A stretch of DNA of 64,000 nt from Juglans regia (GCF_001411555.2 NC_049916.1:10877945-10941944), one strand, 5' to 3'. Counted from the stretch's first letter, positions 21,945 through 32,341 are shown. Notes: generated by a model not told the origin, from the letters alone. Made by a program: numbers and translations.

Positions 21945-23636
21945 TAAGGGCAAATGGATAGAAGACCTTTTGGATGCCATCTTAGTTCATGCTTTGCAAT
22001 CTCTTCCCCTCCCACACGCCCAAACCTACTTTCTCTCCATTTTCTCTCCAAACAAGCATCATTTCTCACTCTATCTTCTTAGTCACGAGCAAGGAAGAAG
22101 GTGACGGAACACGTTGCACGATACCACTCTAACTCTCACTACTCATAAGTCACACACGCACACACACAAGGGTAATTGGGTCACGAGGGTTTCGGATCCA
22201 AGAAAGACCACCACCATCACACTGGAATGTTTAACCTTTCTTTTGTGAGAGCTTATTGAGGGGAAAATTAGGGTTTTCCCAAAAGGGGAGGTCAAAACTA
22301 GAAGATGAGATTCCCACCTCATTTCTAAGGAATCTAGGCCACCATGCACACGTGCACACGCCTACGACCTTCCCAAGGTTAAGGGAAAAACATGACCACC
22401 TTCAACCTAGGGCCTCTAGGCCGAATGATTGGATTGTCACCATGAGCAAAAGAAACCCTAGCATGACCACACAGGTCGGATTTAGCTTACGTTTTCTTGT
22501 TTCTAACATTTTGAACAAATATTTTTTACAGCTTGCTTGATCATATTTCATTGCTTTGGATTTTTGTAAGTGAACTCTCAACCCACTTTGGATAATATTT
22601 ATATACATTGTGTGAACTTTGTATTCTTATGTGCTATCATATGAATTAGTTGATTGATTATAATCTCTTGCTATGTGGTGCTTTGTAATCGGTTTTGCAT
22701 GATGATCTTGTCATGTTTTGCTTGGTTATAATATCTCGGACGTACTTCGAAGTTAGAAATATTAGCTTGACTTGCTTGTTATAACATGTTTGTGTAAGTC
22801 TCAAATGATTTGTCCATGCATATGCATTCGAGTTTAAGATATTGCTCTTCTACTTTGGTATGTCTCAAATGCTATTGCCTATGTTTGTGAACTGAGTATT
22901 AAAATGTTCTAATATTTTCAAGTCGTAAGATGTTCAATGTTGTGTCACATGGTTACATGATTCTCGGCATTTACATGTCCACATGATGCATTAAAAGAAA
23001 AGTGTCACAAGTTTCATGTCACATGCATTTGGGTTGTGTACTGTTTTTAAATAAAAGAGTTTGTACATGTTTTATCAAGTCCCCAGATGCTAGGACCGGG
23101 GGGGTGGGGGGGAGGGGGGAATGTTCTGGTGGAACTCCTCTATCCACTCTAGAGTGTGTAAATTGGAGTACTAGCCCCTGGGTCGACAAAGTACAGTCAG
23201 CAGACCTCGAATGGATCTTTGTGGAAAGGATACTAAAACGGGGTAGCACTTAAAACTAGTGGATGTCACCTGTGTTATATGCGGTGAATGAGAAATGGCG
23301 AACTGCCTCATAGTAAGAACTATGATGTAGTCACCATAGTCAAGTAGGCTGTTGGGTGATGAGATAACTAGCAGGGAACCAATGGTGGATGGGGGAGCCG
23401 TGATGTATCCAAATTATATGTTACAAGAAGTGAAAGTTAAATATGTGCTATCTGTAATGATATTGTATCAATGAAAAAGATGTTTTATTAAAAAGTCAAA
23501 GGATCTCTGCTATATGCTTTTGAAAAGTCAAATTGCATGAACTAAGTTTTGTGTCAAGTACATGTCCATGTGTTCATTTCATGGTTTGCCTTTATGTGCT
23601 TATGTTATATGTGGTATGTTGTATGTTTACTTACTA

Positions 23637-23694
23637 AGATTTCTCGAAATCTCACCGTTATAGTTTCTACTACCATTCCCAACCAGAAATGGTA
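23637..23694 (+). other. LTR hairpins 1 and 2, copy at 23.6 kb
   Basis: AGATTTC and GAAATCT (about 23637-23652) form hairpin 1. TACCATT (23671-23677) and AATGGTA (23688-23694) form hairpin 2, which is shorter than in other copies. Confidence 0.6.
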
Positions 23695-23728
23695 AAAGCT
23701 GTGGCAGGTACTCAGGACCCTAAGCAAG

Positions 23729-23995
23729 ATGAATGAGATTAATGACTTAGTAGAAGACAAGTTTACTGTTGATGCTCGCTATAAGTATGTTGCTGTTTGT
23801 TTATATGTCGTCGCCCAAGGTCTTAAGGACATTCTAGAAGCTCTCAACAAGGATGACAACGGGTCAAGGTTGTTCAAGCTAAAGCAAGCCCCCATTTTGA
23901 AAGACCAAATGGATTTTGTGACTGGATATCTTAAGCATCCCTGTAGTTACTCTATAGAAGCAAAGGAGGTTGCCTTACGCTTGGGACTTCTATAG
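23729..23995 (+). CDS. LTR-encoded short ORF, second type (88 aa), unknown function
   Basis: The ATG lies 34 nt after hairpin 2. The product begins MNEINDLVEDKF and contains YVAVCLYVVAQGLKDI, then LNKDDNGSRLFKLKQAP and KDQMDFVTGYLKHPC, ending in TAG. It is the longest of the LTR short ORFs; the copy at 20993 shares the first 40 codons. A weak resemblance (leucine-rich helix then NKD) to the 13952-14128 type suggests a common origin, but that is inference. No known domain; expression unknown. Confidence 0.4.
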   Translation: MNEINDLVEDKFTVDARYKYVAVCLYVVAQGLKDILEALNKDDNGSRLFKLKQAPILKDQMDFVTGYLKHPCSYSIEAKEVALRLGLL

Positions 23996-24805
23996 CCAAA
24001 CACTTGCAGACAAGGGGGATCTTTTTGAGCTTGACTAGTGAAGGGATTTTGGTGTTGTGTCAGTTTCTTGTATGATTGTAAAAAAAAAAAAAAAAATTAT
24101 TGTTTACCTTTGGGAGATCCCTAATGTTTTGGGAGATTTCATGTAACACCCAATTCAACACCTAAGCCCAGGCCTAGGCCATGTGAAGCCCAACCCGTTG
24201 GAGAAGGAAACGACTTCGTTTCCTGGAGGTCAGTTTCTCCCTCCCGACTTTCTCTCCTCCCCGCTTCTACTTTCCCTCACGTCTCGCAAGCTCCCTCTCA
24301 AATTCTCTCATTCCCCACAATTGCTCTCCATGCACCACTCATTTAGATTTTTTGTCAGTTTGCTCTCTCTCCACATCTCAATTCCTTCCTCTCCCTCTAT
24401 CAGTTTCTCTTCTTGCTTTTTTCCCCTCTACCTCTCTATTTCTTCTTCTTCTTTGCTCAACAGCCCTCTAGAAATCATTTCTTCCAGCCGAACTCTCTCT
24501 CTTCTTCTTTGTGAATCTTGCTTCCCAAGCCCCACCTCAGCCTATCCATCGATGGGCAGTAACGCCTGTCACAAGGGATCATCGAACTCCACCGTCTGAC
24601 ACCGAAACCAAACAACCACTGGCCACTGTTTGAAGATCCAATACCAACAAGCCAAACCGCCATGATCTACCCCACGGATTTGGACCAACCATTGTAAGCC
24701 AAACCAAAAACCCTCTGTTTCACCACAAAAAAAATAAAATATAATAAATAGAGAAACCACCTCCTTTGCTACTGCTCCTTCGTGTTGCACAATTATGAGC
24801 ACCCT

Positions 24806-24808
<3 letters not shown>

Positions 24809-24842
<34 letters not shown>
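24809..24842 (+). repeat. CT dinucleotide microsatellite
   Basis: Seventeen CT units, also present at the matching position of the related LTR (about 61213-61240). Confidence 0.9.
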
Positions 24843-24844
<2 letters not shown>

Positions 24845-26214
24845 GTGAGACACTCTCTCCCTTTGTCTTTCTCTCTCTTAGAAGTCCCACCACCGTTGAA
24901 CCCAGCTGCACCGCTATCAAGATTAACCCAGATCGCCACCGCACGTAGCCTCTCTATAAGGATCAATTGCATGGCTCCTCTATGCTCAGTGGAGTTTTGT
25001 TTACAAGATGGAAATATATTCTTTATGTCTCTGGTAAAGGGGGAGCTTTGAATTGAAATTACATTTTTGCCCTTATTATTACAATTGGGCTTGGACTCAC
25101 ATGGGTTTTATTTACGTACTGGGCCTATTATTAATTGGAGTTGGGTCACGTTAAATAATTATGAAGTTAGACATGTATATTATTTGGTTGGACTTGGTTC
25201 AAAATCATCTTGGGTTTGGTAATATTTTGGTTACAACAACTGTTACAATACTTAAGTGGATTGGACTTAATATTTTAAGTGGGCTCAGTTTTAATTCATA
25301 ATAGTCCAGAAACTTTATTTTTACAGAAAATATTTAAAGTATTTAAATTAGGTTGTTAAGTATTAATTTTTATAATTTAATTTCAGAAGTAAATAGTAAC
25401 TGTGTAATTTTATTTTGAACGCTTTAAATCTGATTTAGTCTACTTTTATTAAATGAAGTTTTGTTGTTTACTTTAATAATGTTTGATATAAATTATATTA
25501 TCTAGTATAAAATTTTTATAGTTAGATTTCAGTAGTAAATAATTTAGAGTATAATGTTTTAGTCAAAGAAATTAAGTGGATATCGATGAATTTGAGAAGT
25601 GATGGTATTTTAGGGTTATGAAAATTTTAAGTTTTAAGGAATTAAAATAGGTTATTTAAGTATTTCATGTGCAATTACGAAGTATGTTCAATTGGAAACT
25701 TACTCAAGTTACATGACTTTTCTATAGGTAACTATTGATATTCCCTTGGCACTGTTGTGAAGAAATTCAAAGAAATTAAGAAGTCCAGGTAAGTGGAGTT
25801 TCTATGCTAGACTTTGCATAAAAGAAATGAATTGAGGTTGATTTGAAAAAAAAAATGCATGTTTTGTTATGAAAATAAATTTGAAACAACCTCAGTTATT
25901 TGTTCTGCATTATTCATGAAATCTGTATAAAAGAGAAAAGTATTTTTTGACATGAGCAATATTTTGGCATTCTATTTCTGAACTGCATAAAAAGAGCGAA
26001 TATAAAATTTGAAATTTTTTGCATGTTATATAAAGATGCTCTGAATCTGTTTTGATTATGTGAAGATGCTTTGAATTTGCTTTGATTATGTGAAAATGAT
26101 ATGAATTTGTTTAGTACTCTGTTTTGATAAGATGTGGCATTTGAAAAACTTTTGGCATGACATTCTAATTCTATTTCTGGTCATGATCTGATGATTCTGG
26201 TTCTCTTTTGCTCT

Positions 26215-26457
26215 GATACATGGCTCTGACATGGGTGATAATAGTAGCATTTGGCCTTGTCAAGGGTGATAATAGTGACCTATGACTCTGTCACAGAACA
26301 TAATAGTGATATCTGGTCTTGTCACAAGACATAATAGTGACCTCTAATCCTATCACAGAATATGATAGTGACCTCTGGCCCTATCACGAGACATAATAGT
26401 GACCTTTGGCCCTGCCACATAATACAATAGTGGCCTCTGACCCTACCATAAGATATA
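26215..26457 (+). repeat. 31-bp minisatellite in the solo LTR
   Basis: About seven diverged units follow the pattern CATAATAGTGACCTCTGG followed by CCCTRTCACRAGA. The inner solo LTR inserted inside one unit, and the last unit resumes at 28725. Confidence 0.75.
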
Positions 26458-26462
26458 ATAGT

Positions 26463-28724
26463 TGTGGCGCCCCCAACCCCCATGTAAGGAAACACGGGAA
26501 TCGAGACGCCAGGATGATGACAACACGGTCACACATCCCAACGAAACGTGCCCAAGTGTGTGTACAAGCGACAGTGTACAAAAACAGCGCAGCGGATTAG
26601 TCAACTAAGTACCAGAATTTAAATACAAGTAAACATCAGTAAAAGGGTTTACAAAATTATACAATCATCCCAAAATAAAGTTTAACACATGTCCCAAAAT
26701 ACAGATAAGTAAAATAAGATAACAAAGCCAGTGATCCCAGATCACTCTCACCATGGAGCCAAAGCCTAAGACTCATCATCCTCATCTGCATCAAAAGCTA
26801 CGATACCATAAAACGGTACCGCAGGTAAGTATAACCCAAAATAACAACGTAATATAAATGCATTAAATACGACCAACATGCATGCATAAAAAAAGAATAT
26901 ACATTTCTCTCAAAACATCATTTTTCCCGAAAATGATAATTTTCCAACACACGCCAAAATCTCATTTTTAGTCAAAACATATAATCCAACATTTTCCCAG
27001 AAAATGATTTAAACAAAACTCAACAATTTATCGGACACTGTAGGCGGGACTCACAGGCGGGACTCTACCACCATCCCTGCTTACCACCATCCCTACCGCG
27101 TGCACCGTAGGCGGGAATCACAGGCGGGACACAACCACCATCCCTGCTTACCACCATCCCTACCGCGTGCACCGTAGGCGGGAATCACAGGCGGAACTCT
27201 ACCACCGTCCCTGCTTACCACCATCCCTACAATTCCTTTCCACACAATAGATACATAACAGAGCACTGTAGGCTGGAATCACAGGCGGGACTCTACCACC
27301 ATCCCTGCTTACCACCATCCCTACCGCGTGCACCGTAGACGGGAATCACAGGCGGGACTCTACCACCGTCCCTGCTTACCACCATCCCTACAGTCTCTTT
27401 CCCTTCTTCTCAAATCAATCAATCCAAACAAATCCAATTTCTCACACATGAAATCATAACTTTTCCAAATCACACATGCACATGAATGCAATACACGAAA
27501 ACCCAGTTTTCTTTACAAACATGATCATGCATGAAATATTGATATGCACATGTACCAACACAAATCCACATTCCTCAATAACCAATAACCAATCCAACCA
27601 AACCAACCCAAACAACTCCAATCATCAATCCATCCGACCCCCGAACTCCTCGGACTCAGTCCGGCATGTCAAACAAATACAGTGTAATATGTTAGTGCAA
27701 AAATACATTTAAATTACGAAAGTTCTTTGGAGAAATACTTACAGTGCAATATAGCAATTTCCGAAGGATCACGAAGTTGGAAAAGGCGACGTCTGAGCAA
27801 CACCACAGTGTAAAATACACTGTGGCCGTGGGTCACAAATACCAACTTTTCAACGGAGACAAACGAAGACCCAAAAATGGTAAGGTAGGGCCTAGAGAGG
27901 TCGGTGAAGCCAATGGTGGTGGTGGTTTGCCGTGGGTGGCAGCGCAAGGGGTGTTTTTAGGCCAAAAATGCCGAAATCGGAAGATGGGCTTGGTTGTGCT
28001 TCACCGGTGACGGATCGGAGCCGGGGTTGGGTCCATTGGGTTGCTAAGAGGTCGGGGATGAAGTGGTAGGAAGATGGTGGCCGGAGGTGGTGCGACGGCG
28101 GCGCTGGAGCGAAAGTGACGCCGCGGCTTGAAGGGTGCGTGCGGGCTACCAGCGGCGAGGTAGGGGCTAGGATTTGGAGGGTGAGGTCGCCGGCCGATGG
28201 GGGAGCTAGTCGGCCGGGCGGTGTCGCGCACGGAGGCGTGACGGCAGCGGTCTGGGTGAAGGTGACGGACGCACGGGGAGAGAGAGGGAGCTGGGTCGCG
28301 CACGGGGGGAAATGCAGCGGGAAAAGAAAGAAAAAGGAAAGAAAAAGAGAAAAAGAAAAGAAGAAAGAGAGGAAAGAGAAAAATAGAGGGAAAGAAATGA
28401 GGTCCAGTCCTCATAACTTGGGTCACGAAAATGATCTAACGAAAACGATTTTAAAACCACAAATTAAATAAAATAATTTAAACGTAATGGTAAAATCAAA
28501 TTGAAATAATTAAATCCCACAGTGATTAATTTAAATATTAAAAGCAATTTAAATGCACAACAATAAATAAATAATAAGAAAGCACATAAAAATAATTTTC
28601 ACCAAATTAAAAATCCTAAAAATAACCCAATTAAAAATCCAATAATTTTAAAACAAGAGAATAATTTTTGAATAAAATAAAGATAATCCTTCAATAAAAA
28701 TACACTAAAATACGGGGTGTTACA
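26463..28724 (-). mobile_element. Solo LTR (2262 bp), nested; TGTGGCGCCC...GGGTGTTACA
   Basis: TG...CA ends are flanked by perfect ATAGT duplications (26458-26462 and 28725-28729). On the minus strand it starts TGTAACACCCCG, the usual start for this LTR group. It carries a 67-bp minisatellite and a purine-rich, GC-rich tract (28010-28400). The long overlapping ORFs in that tract (28001-28471) lack any motif and are judged spurious. No gag/pol. Confidence 0.8.
27040..27392 (+). repeat. 67-bp minisatellite (five units)
   Basis: Units start GCACCGTAGGCGGGAATCAC and contain the internal doublet ACCACCATCCCTGCTT / ACCACCATCCCTACC. Three units, a spacer of about 45 bases, then two more units. Copies differ at only a few sites, so amplification looks recent. 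Confidence 0.85.
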
Positions 28725-29734
28725 ATAGTGATCTCTGTTCTGAGTGCAATCGCTTTGGTATCATGGTGATTTATGTTCTGCTTGGATTTCTGCAAAATGC
28801 GCAACCCTATCACGGGGGTTAAACATGGTCTCTGTTCTAATATGATTTTCTAATATGATATGATATGATATGATGATGATGTCCAGTCATATTATGCCAA
28901 ATGACATTTCTGAATATGAACATTTTTGGACTATTGGTCTGATATTCTGATAACATGTTTTTGGATCTGCATTCTGAAACTAAAATGTTTTGTTTTGCAT
29001 TCTGAACTATGTGAAAAAACTCATGTTTACATTCTAGTATATATTTTCTACTTACTGAGTTGTTGATAATTCACTCCTTATCTCCACAATATTTTCAGAT
29101 GACATGAATGTGTCGACTGAGGATCAAGAATAAAAAGCGGGAATAAGATTGTTGTGTGTAGGGGATAAGTGCTGAGATTTATGGAGACTACTATCTAGTA
29201 GATTGATTTATTTTATCGATTTGGTTTATTGGAAAGTTAACACTTTTATTAAGACTTAAGGAGTTGGTTTATTTGTTAGATTATTATTTTGATGACTTTG
29301 TAGAGAGGGAGATACATGTCTATTTGGTGGAAATAGATGAATTTATATTTATGGAGTTTTTTAAAAAAATAAAAATAAATGAGGTTATGTGTATGGAGTC
29401 TTTTGGAATATCTATTTGTATTGTGAAAGATGATTTTAGGTGACAGGTAGCAACTCTTCGAGATCGGGACGTTACATTTCATAACAGTGTTTATTTTGAG
29501 GAAATTTGATCAATGAAATCTTTTTGAAATTTTAGTTTAATGGTATCATGGTGTTTTGTAAAATTGCTCTCGATCATATTTAGACTTCCTTGAATTTACG
29601 TTATGATTTATTGCATACGGTTAGAATTATAATAGGTGTATCACATCTTAATTGTCATATAGGAGATTTATAACTTTGAGTTATATGTCTCAATATTTTA
29701 GTCATCGTCAAATCAAGTGAGACTGAGAGCGTCA

Positions 29735-29902
29735 TAGGCATTGAAATGTCAATATGAATAGTACATGTCACATTTTCCTTGGAACCAGAGTGCCCAGACT
29801 TGATTTTGGTTGGAACTTTGAGGTAATCGAAGAACTGGTGGACAGAGCAAGAAAAACAGAGACAAAAAGGAGGAAGTTGGAAATCAAAAAGATTTAGTAG
29901 TA
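29735..29902. other. Short unique-looking segment
   Basis: This lies between the LTR nest and the first MITE. No gene or repeat is recognised. Confidence 0.4.
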
Positions 29903-30120
29903 GTTTAGATTCAGAGATAAATAAAGATGGGTTGAGATGGTTTGTAAATAGTAAAATAAAAGTTGAATTATTTATTATATTTTGTGTAGAAATTTAGAAA
30001 ATATTATTTTGAAATTTAAAAAAGTTGAATTGGTTATTATATTTTATATAAAAATTTAAAAAAATTATAATACTAAAATAAAATAAATTGAGAAAAATTG
30101 AGATAGATTACAAATACAAA
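29903..30120 (+). mobile_element. A/T-rich MITE 1 (GTTTGGAT-type family)
   Basis: The interior has AAAATAAAAGTTGAATTATTTA and TTATATTTT followed by AAAAATT, as in the other four copies. The end GTTTAGATTC is diverged. Ends are approximate. Confidence 0.55.
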
Positions 30121-30348
30121 TGACGATATGCCGGCGAAGACAAGTCAATTAGCAACGTAAATGAAAAGCCAAAAAAACTAATGGAAGCCTACAGCCAACT
30201 TGGAAGTCAAAGGACATAATAGGCAAAAATGCATAATTATTTAAAGGGCAACCAAAATGTGCAGCTGTAAGACTACATTTTGAAGGATATTTTTGTCCAT
30301 TCAAAGTTTAAGAAAAGAATAACAAACTCTCATTGTATTTTAAGTTTG

Positions 30349-30546
30349 GTTTGTTTTCATGAAATAAAATGAATTAAGATAAAAGTTAAAAATTAAATAA
30401 AATATTATTAAAATATATTTTTTTAATATTATTATTATTTTAAGATTTTAAAAAAATAAATTATTTATTTTATTTTATATAAAATTTGAAAAAGTTATAA
30501 TAATTAGATTAGATTAGATGAAATGATATGTGCTGTGAAAACAAAC
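30349..30546 (+). mobile_element. A/T-rich MITE 2
   Basis: Terminal inverted repeats GTTTGTTTTCA (30349-30359) and TGAAAACAAAC (30536-30546) are perfect over 11 bp. The interior matches MITE 4. The target duplication is unclear. Confidence 0.65.
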
Positions 30547-30559
30547 GAGATCAAGCTTT

Positions 30560-30718
30560 GTTTGAATTTAAAAAGTATCTCAACTCATCTAATATCATTT
30601 CATTTAATCATTACAATTTTTATAAATTTTTAAAATAAAAATATTATTTAAAAATAATATTCTAATAATATTTTATTCAATTTTTAACTTTTATCTCATT
30701 TCAATTCACTATACAAAC
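30560..30718 (-). mobile_element. A/T-rich MITE 3, minus orientation
   Basis: It runs from GTTTGAAT to ATACAAAC. The interior AATAATATTCTAATAATATTTT is the reverse complement of the MITE 4 core, so this copy is inverted relative to its neighbours. Confidence 0.6.
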
Positions 30719-30771
30719 CTCTCATTGACTAGACATATAGCCAATCAATGCCAATGTTCACGAATGGTGAA

Positions 30772-30979
30772 GTTTGGATAGTGAGATTATATGAGATAGT
30801 TTTAGATAAAAATTGAAAGTTGAATAAAATATTATTAGAATATTATTTTTTAATATTATTATTGTTTTGAGATTTAAAAATATTGAATTATTTATTATAT
30901 TTTATATAAAAAATTAAAAAAATTAAAAATAATAAAATAAAATAAGATAAACTGGTTGAATTGAATATTGAATCCAAAC
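30772..30979 (+). mobile_element. A/T-rich MITE 4 (best-preserved copy)
   Basis: Ends GTTTGGAT (30772-30779) and ATCCAAAC (30972-30979). The core has GTTGAATAAAATATTATTAG and TTTTGAGATTTAAAAATATTG. 208 bp. Confidence 0.7.
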
Positions 30980-31231
30980 CATATATGTTGTGATTTGCAA
31001 AAACCGTCGCCACTAGGGGTGGGCGGGCCCCAAGCTTCCCCTCGAAGCTAAAGCATTGTGGGAATGGTGGGGCCCTTTGACATGCATATAGAGGCTTCCT
31101 CCCTACTCCACATTAAAAAAAATTTTTATTTATATATATTAAATAAATATATTGTATATAAATATACACAATTTATAAAAGACTTAAAATTATATTCAAG
31201 TCATTGGATTGCTTTGGCCTCCTAGGCCAAT

Positions 31232-31285
31232 CTTTATATAGGAGGCCAAGGCAATACAATAGTCATCTTTAAGCAATGTGGGACT
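31232..31285 (-). promoter_or_regulatory. snRNA-type promoter-like module, leftward mirror copy
   Basis: As the other arm of the palindrome, the minus strand carries the same USE (31274-31285) and TATA (31232-31240) at the same 33-bp spacing. The two modules point away from each other. Confidence 0.5.
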
Positions 31286-31293
31286 TAGTAGTA

Positions 31294-31347
31294 AGTCCCA
31301 CATTGCTTAAAGATGACTATTGTATTGCCTTGGCCTCCTATATAAAG
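31294..31347 (+). promoter_or_regulatory. snRNA-type promoter-like module: USE plus TATA, rightward
   Basis: AGTCCCACATTG (31294-31305) matches the plant snRNA upstream sequence element RTCCCACATCG except for one base. TATATAAAG (31339-31347) follows after 33 bp, the spacing known for Pol II-type plant snRNA genes. Transcription would start near 31370. No snRNA body is recognised downstream. Confidence 0.5.
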
Positions 31348-31549
31348 ATTGGCCTAGGAGGCCAAATCAATCCAAAATCTAACTCTAATGAGTTTAAATT
31401 TTTTTTATATTTATAAATTTTAATTTATTATTTAAATTATATTATAATTTTGGTCTAAAAAAATATTTAGACCCCCATCACCCCCTCCCCGCCTCCCCGC
31501 CTCCCGGGGGTGGGGTGCGGGGGAAAAACCCCCATCACCCGCATGGTGC

Positions 31550-31571
31550 GGGGCGGGGGGCGGGGAGGGGG
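31550..31571 (+). other. G-quadruplex-type motif in the MITE right end
   Basis: Four G runs (4, 6, 4 and 5) are separated by single bases (C, C, A). Nearby C runs at 31475-31505 can pair with them, so a GC stem is an alternative. Confidence 0.6.
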
Positions 31572-31703
31572 TGCCCCCGCCCCGCACCATGCGGGTAGCA
31601 CCCCTAGTCGCCACTAATAATAAAACCGACGCATCAGTTGCCTACAGCTCGAGATCCGACTTCAACGCATCAGTTTCACCAATGTCCTTGAACCTGAAAG
31701 AGA

Positions 31704-31929
31704 GTTTTGGATTGGATTAGAGATGAGTCGAGAGAATTTTAGATAGATTGAATGAAATATTATTAAAATATTAATTTTTAATATTATTATTATTTTAAAA
31801 TTTTAAAAAAATTAAATTATTTATTATATTTTATTTATAATTTTAAATAAAATTATAATTTTAAAAAAATTATTATTTTATAATAATAAAATAAAATAAA
31901 ATAAATTAAGATAAATTTTCAATTCAAAC
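31704..31929 (+). mobile_element. A/T-rich MITE 5
   Basis: It begins GTTTTGGATT and ends AATTCAAAC. The core TGAATGAAATATTATTAAAA matches MITEs 2 and 4. It is the nearest MITE to the gene. Confidence 0.6.
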
Positions 31930-32341
31930 CGAGGCTAAAACACGTTGCATTAATCCTCAAAATCTATTCGCCAAAGCCAAACGCCGAGGTTCTTTGGATC
32001 AATTCGCCAAACGCGGCGTTCAAAGGCCACGTGAAAGTGGAGGATGAGCCAGGTAGGCAAACTGCCTAAACCGTGTTGGCTAGAAACACGAGTTCTTTAT
32101 GAGGAAAAAGAAAAAAGAAACAGTAGTATTTGTCCGCGTGTTCCTCGTTTGAATTGAATCCAAGTCCTGCTATGCTACTGCTACTTTTCTTTTCTTTCTT
32201 CTGCATGGTTTGGTCTAGCCGGGTGCTTAGGTGGAGCGAGAAGGCCTCCTTCCGGGGGGCTGCTATGGTATTGGTCTATTTCTCGCACTCGCTCAAAGTC
32301 TGCCTCGGACTTCATGTTTACCTTTCTACCTCCATTACCAA
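31930..32341 (+). promoter_or_regulatory. Promoter and 5' leader region of the NTMC2T5-like gene
   Basis: Unique sequence with higher GC than its surroundings. No clear TATA box is seen. An upstream ATG at 32172 opens a 124-codon ORF in another frame that overlaps the main start, so the transcription start may lie after 32172, or that ORF is regulatory. Confidence 0.4.

Larger units (their letters stand above)
24142..29476 (+). mobile_element. Solo LTR (about 3.07 kb without its own insertion), TGTAACACCC...GACGTTACA
   Basis: TG...CA ends are flanked by perfect TTTCA duplications (24137-24141 and 29477-29481). It contains C/T-rich leader-like sequence, a 31-bp minisatellite and a CTTACTGAG block near 29050 but no gag/pol. 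It is related to 60840-63166. The stretch 25050-26200 is A/T-rich with no genes. Confidence 0.8.
21657..29734 (+). mobile_element. Partial Tekay-family LTR, plus orientation, split by nested solo LTRs
   Basis: It begins in U3 at GCCCACTCTCCC (the reverse complement of about 8025-8040) and has a TATA box at 21936, hairpins at about 23637-23694 and a short ORF at 23729-23995. It is interrupted at 24141 by solo LTR 24142-29476, then resumes and ends GAGAGCGTCA at 29734. Its U3 start is missing. The uninterrupted junction is seen at about 21395-21415 in the neighbouring copy. Confidence 0.7.
31204..31375. repeat. Near-perfect palindrome, about 84-bp arms, 4-nt centre
   Basis: The left arm 31204-31287 and right arm 31292-31375 are complementary with a single mismatch (c at 31212 region against a). 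The centre is GTAG at 31288-31291. The whole lies inside the hAT MITE. Confidence 0.9.
31014..31606 (+). mobile_element. hAT-type MITE (593 bp) with perfect 8-bp target duplications
   Basis: It starts TAGGGGTGGGCGGG and ends GTAGCACCCCTA. It is flanked by GTCGCCAC on both sides (31006-31013 and 31607-31614). TAGGGGTG-like ends and an 8-bp duplication are typical of hAT. It contains no transposase. It carries a large palindrome (31204-31375), an A/T-rich segment and a GC-rich right end. It sits about 735 bp upstream of the host gene start codon. Confidence 0.9.

Noticed and set aside
24183..25051. Ser/Leu-rich ORF of 138 codons and arginine-glutamate ORFs on the other strand
   Set aside because: Caused by the C/T-rich LTR leader and CT microsatellite.
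27040..27392. Possible CRISPR-like array
   Set aside because: Units are contiguous 67-bp tandem copies without unique spacers, in a eukaryotic solo LTR; it is a minisatellite.
28001..28471. ORFs of 84-141 codons on both strands in a GC- and purine-rich tract
   Set aside because: Biased composition (Arg/Lys/Glu or Pro/Ser/Phe runs) in three overlapping frames inside a solo LTR; no domain.
31432..31614. Pro/Gly-rich 60-codon minus-strand ORF
   Set aside because: Lies in the GC-rich terminal repeat of the hAT MITE; composition-driven.
32231..32341. N-terminal extension of the NTMC2T5-like ORF beginning MEREGLL
   Set aside because: The first codon there is GTG right after an in-frame TAG; the first true ATG in frame is at 32342.
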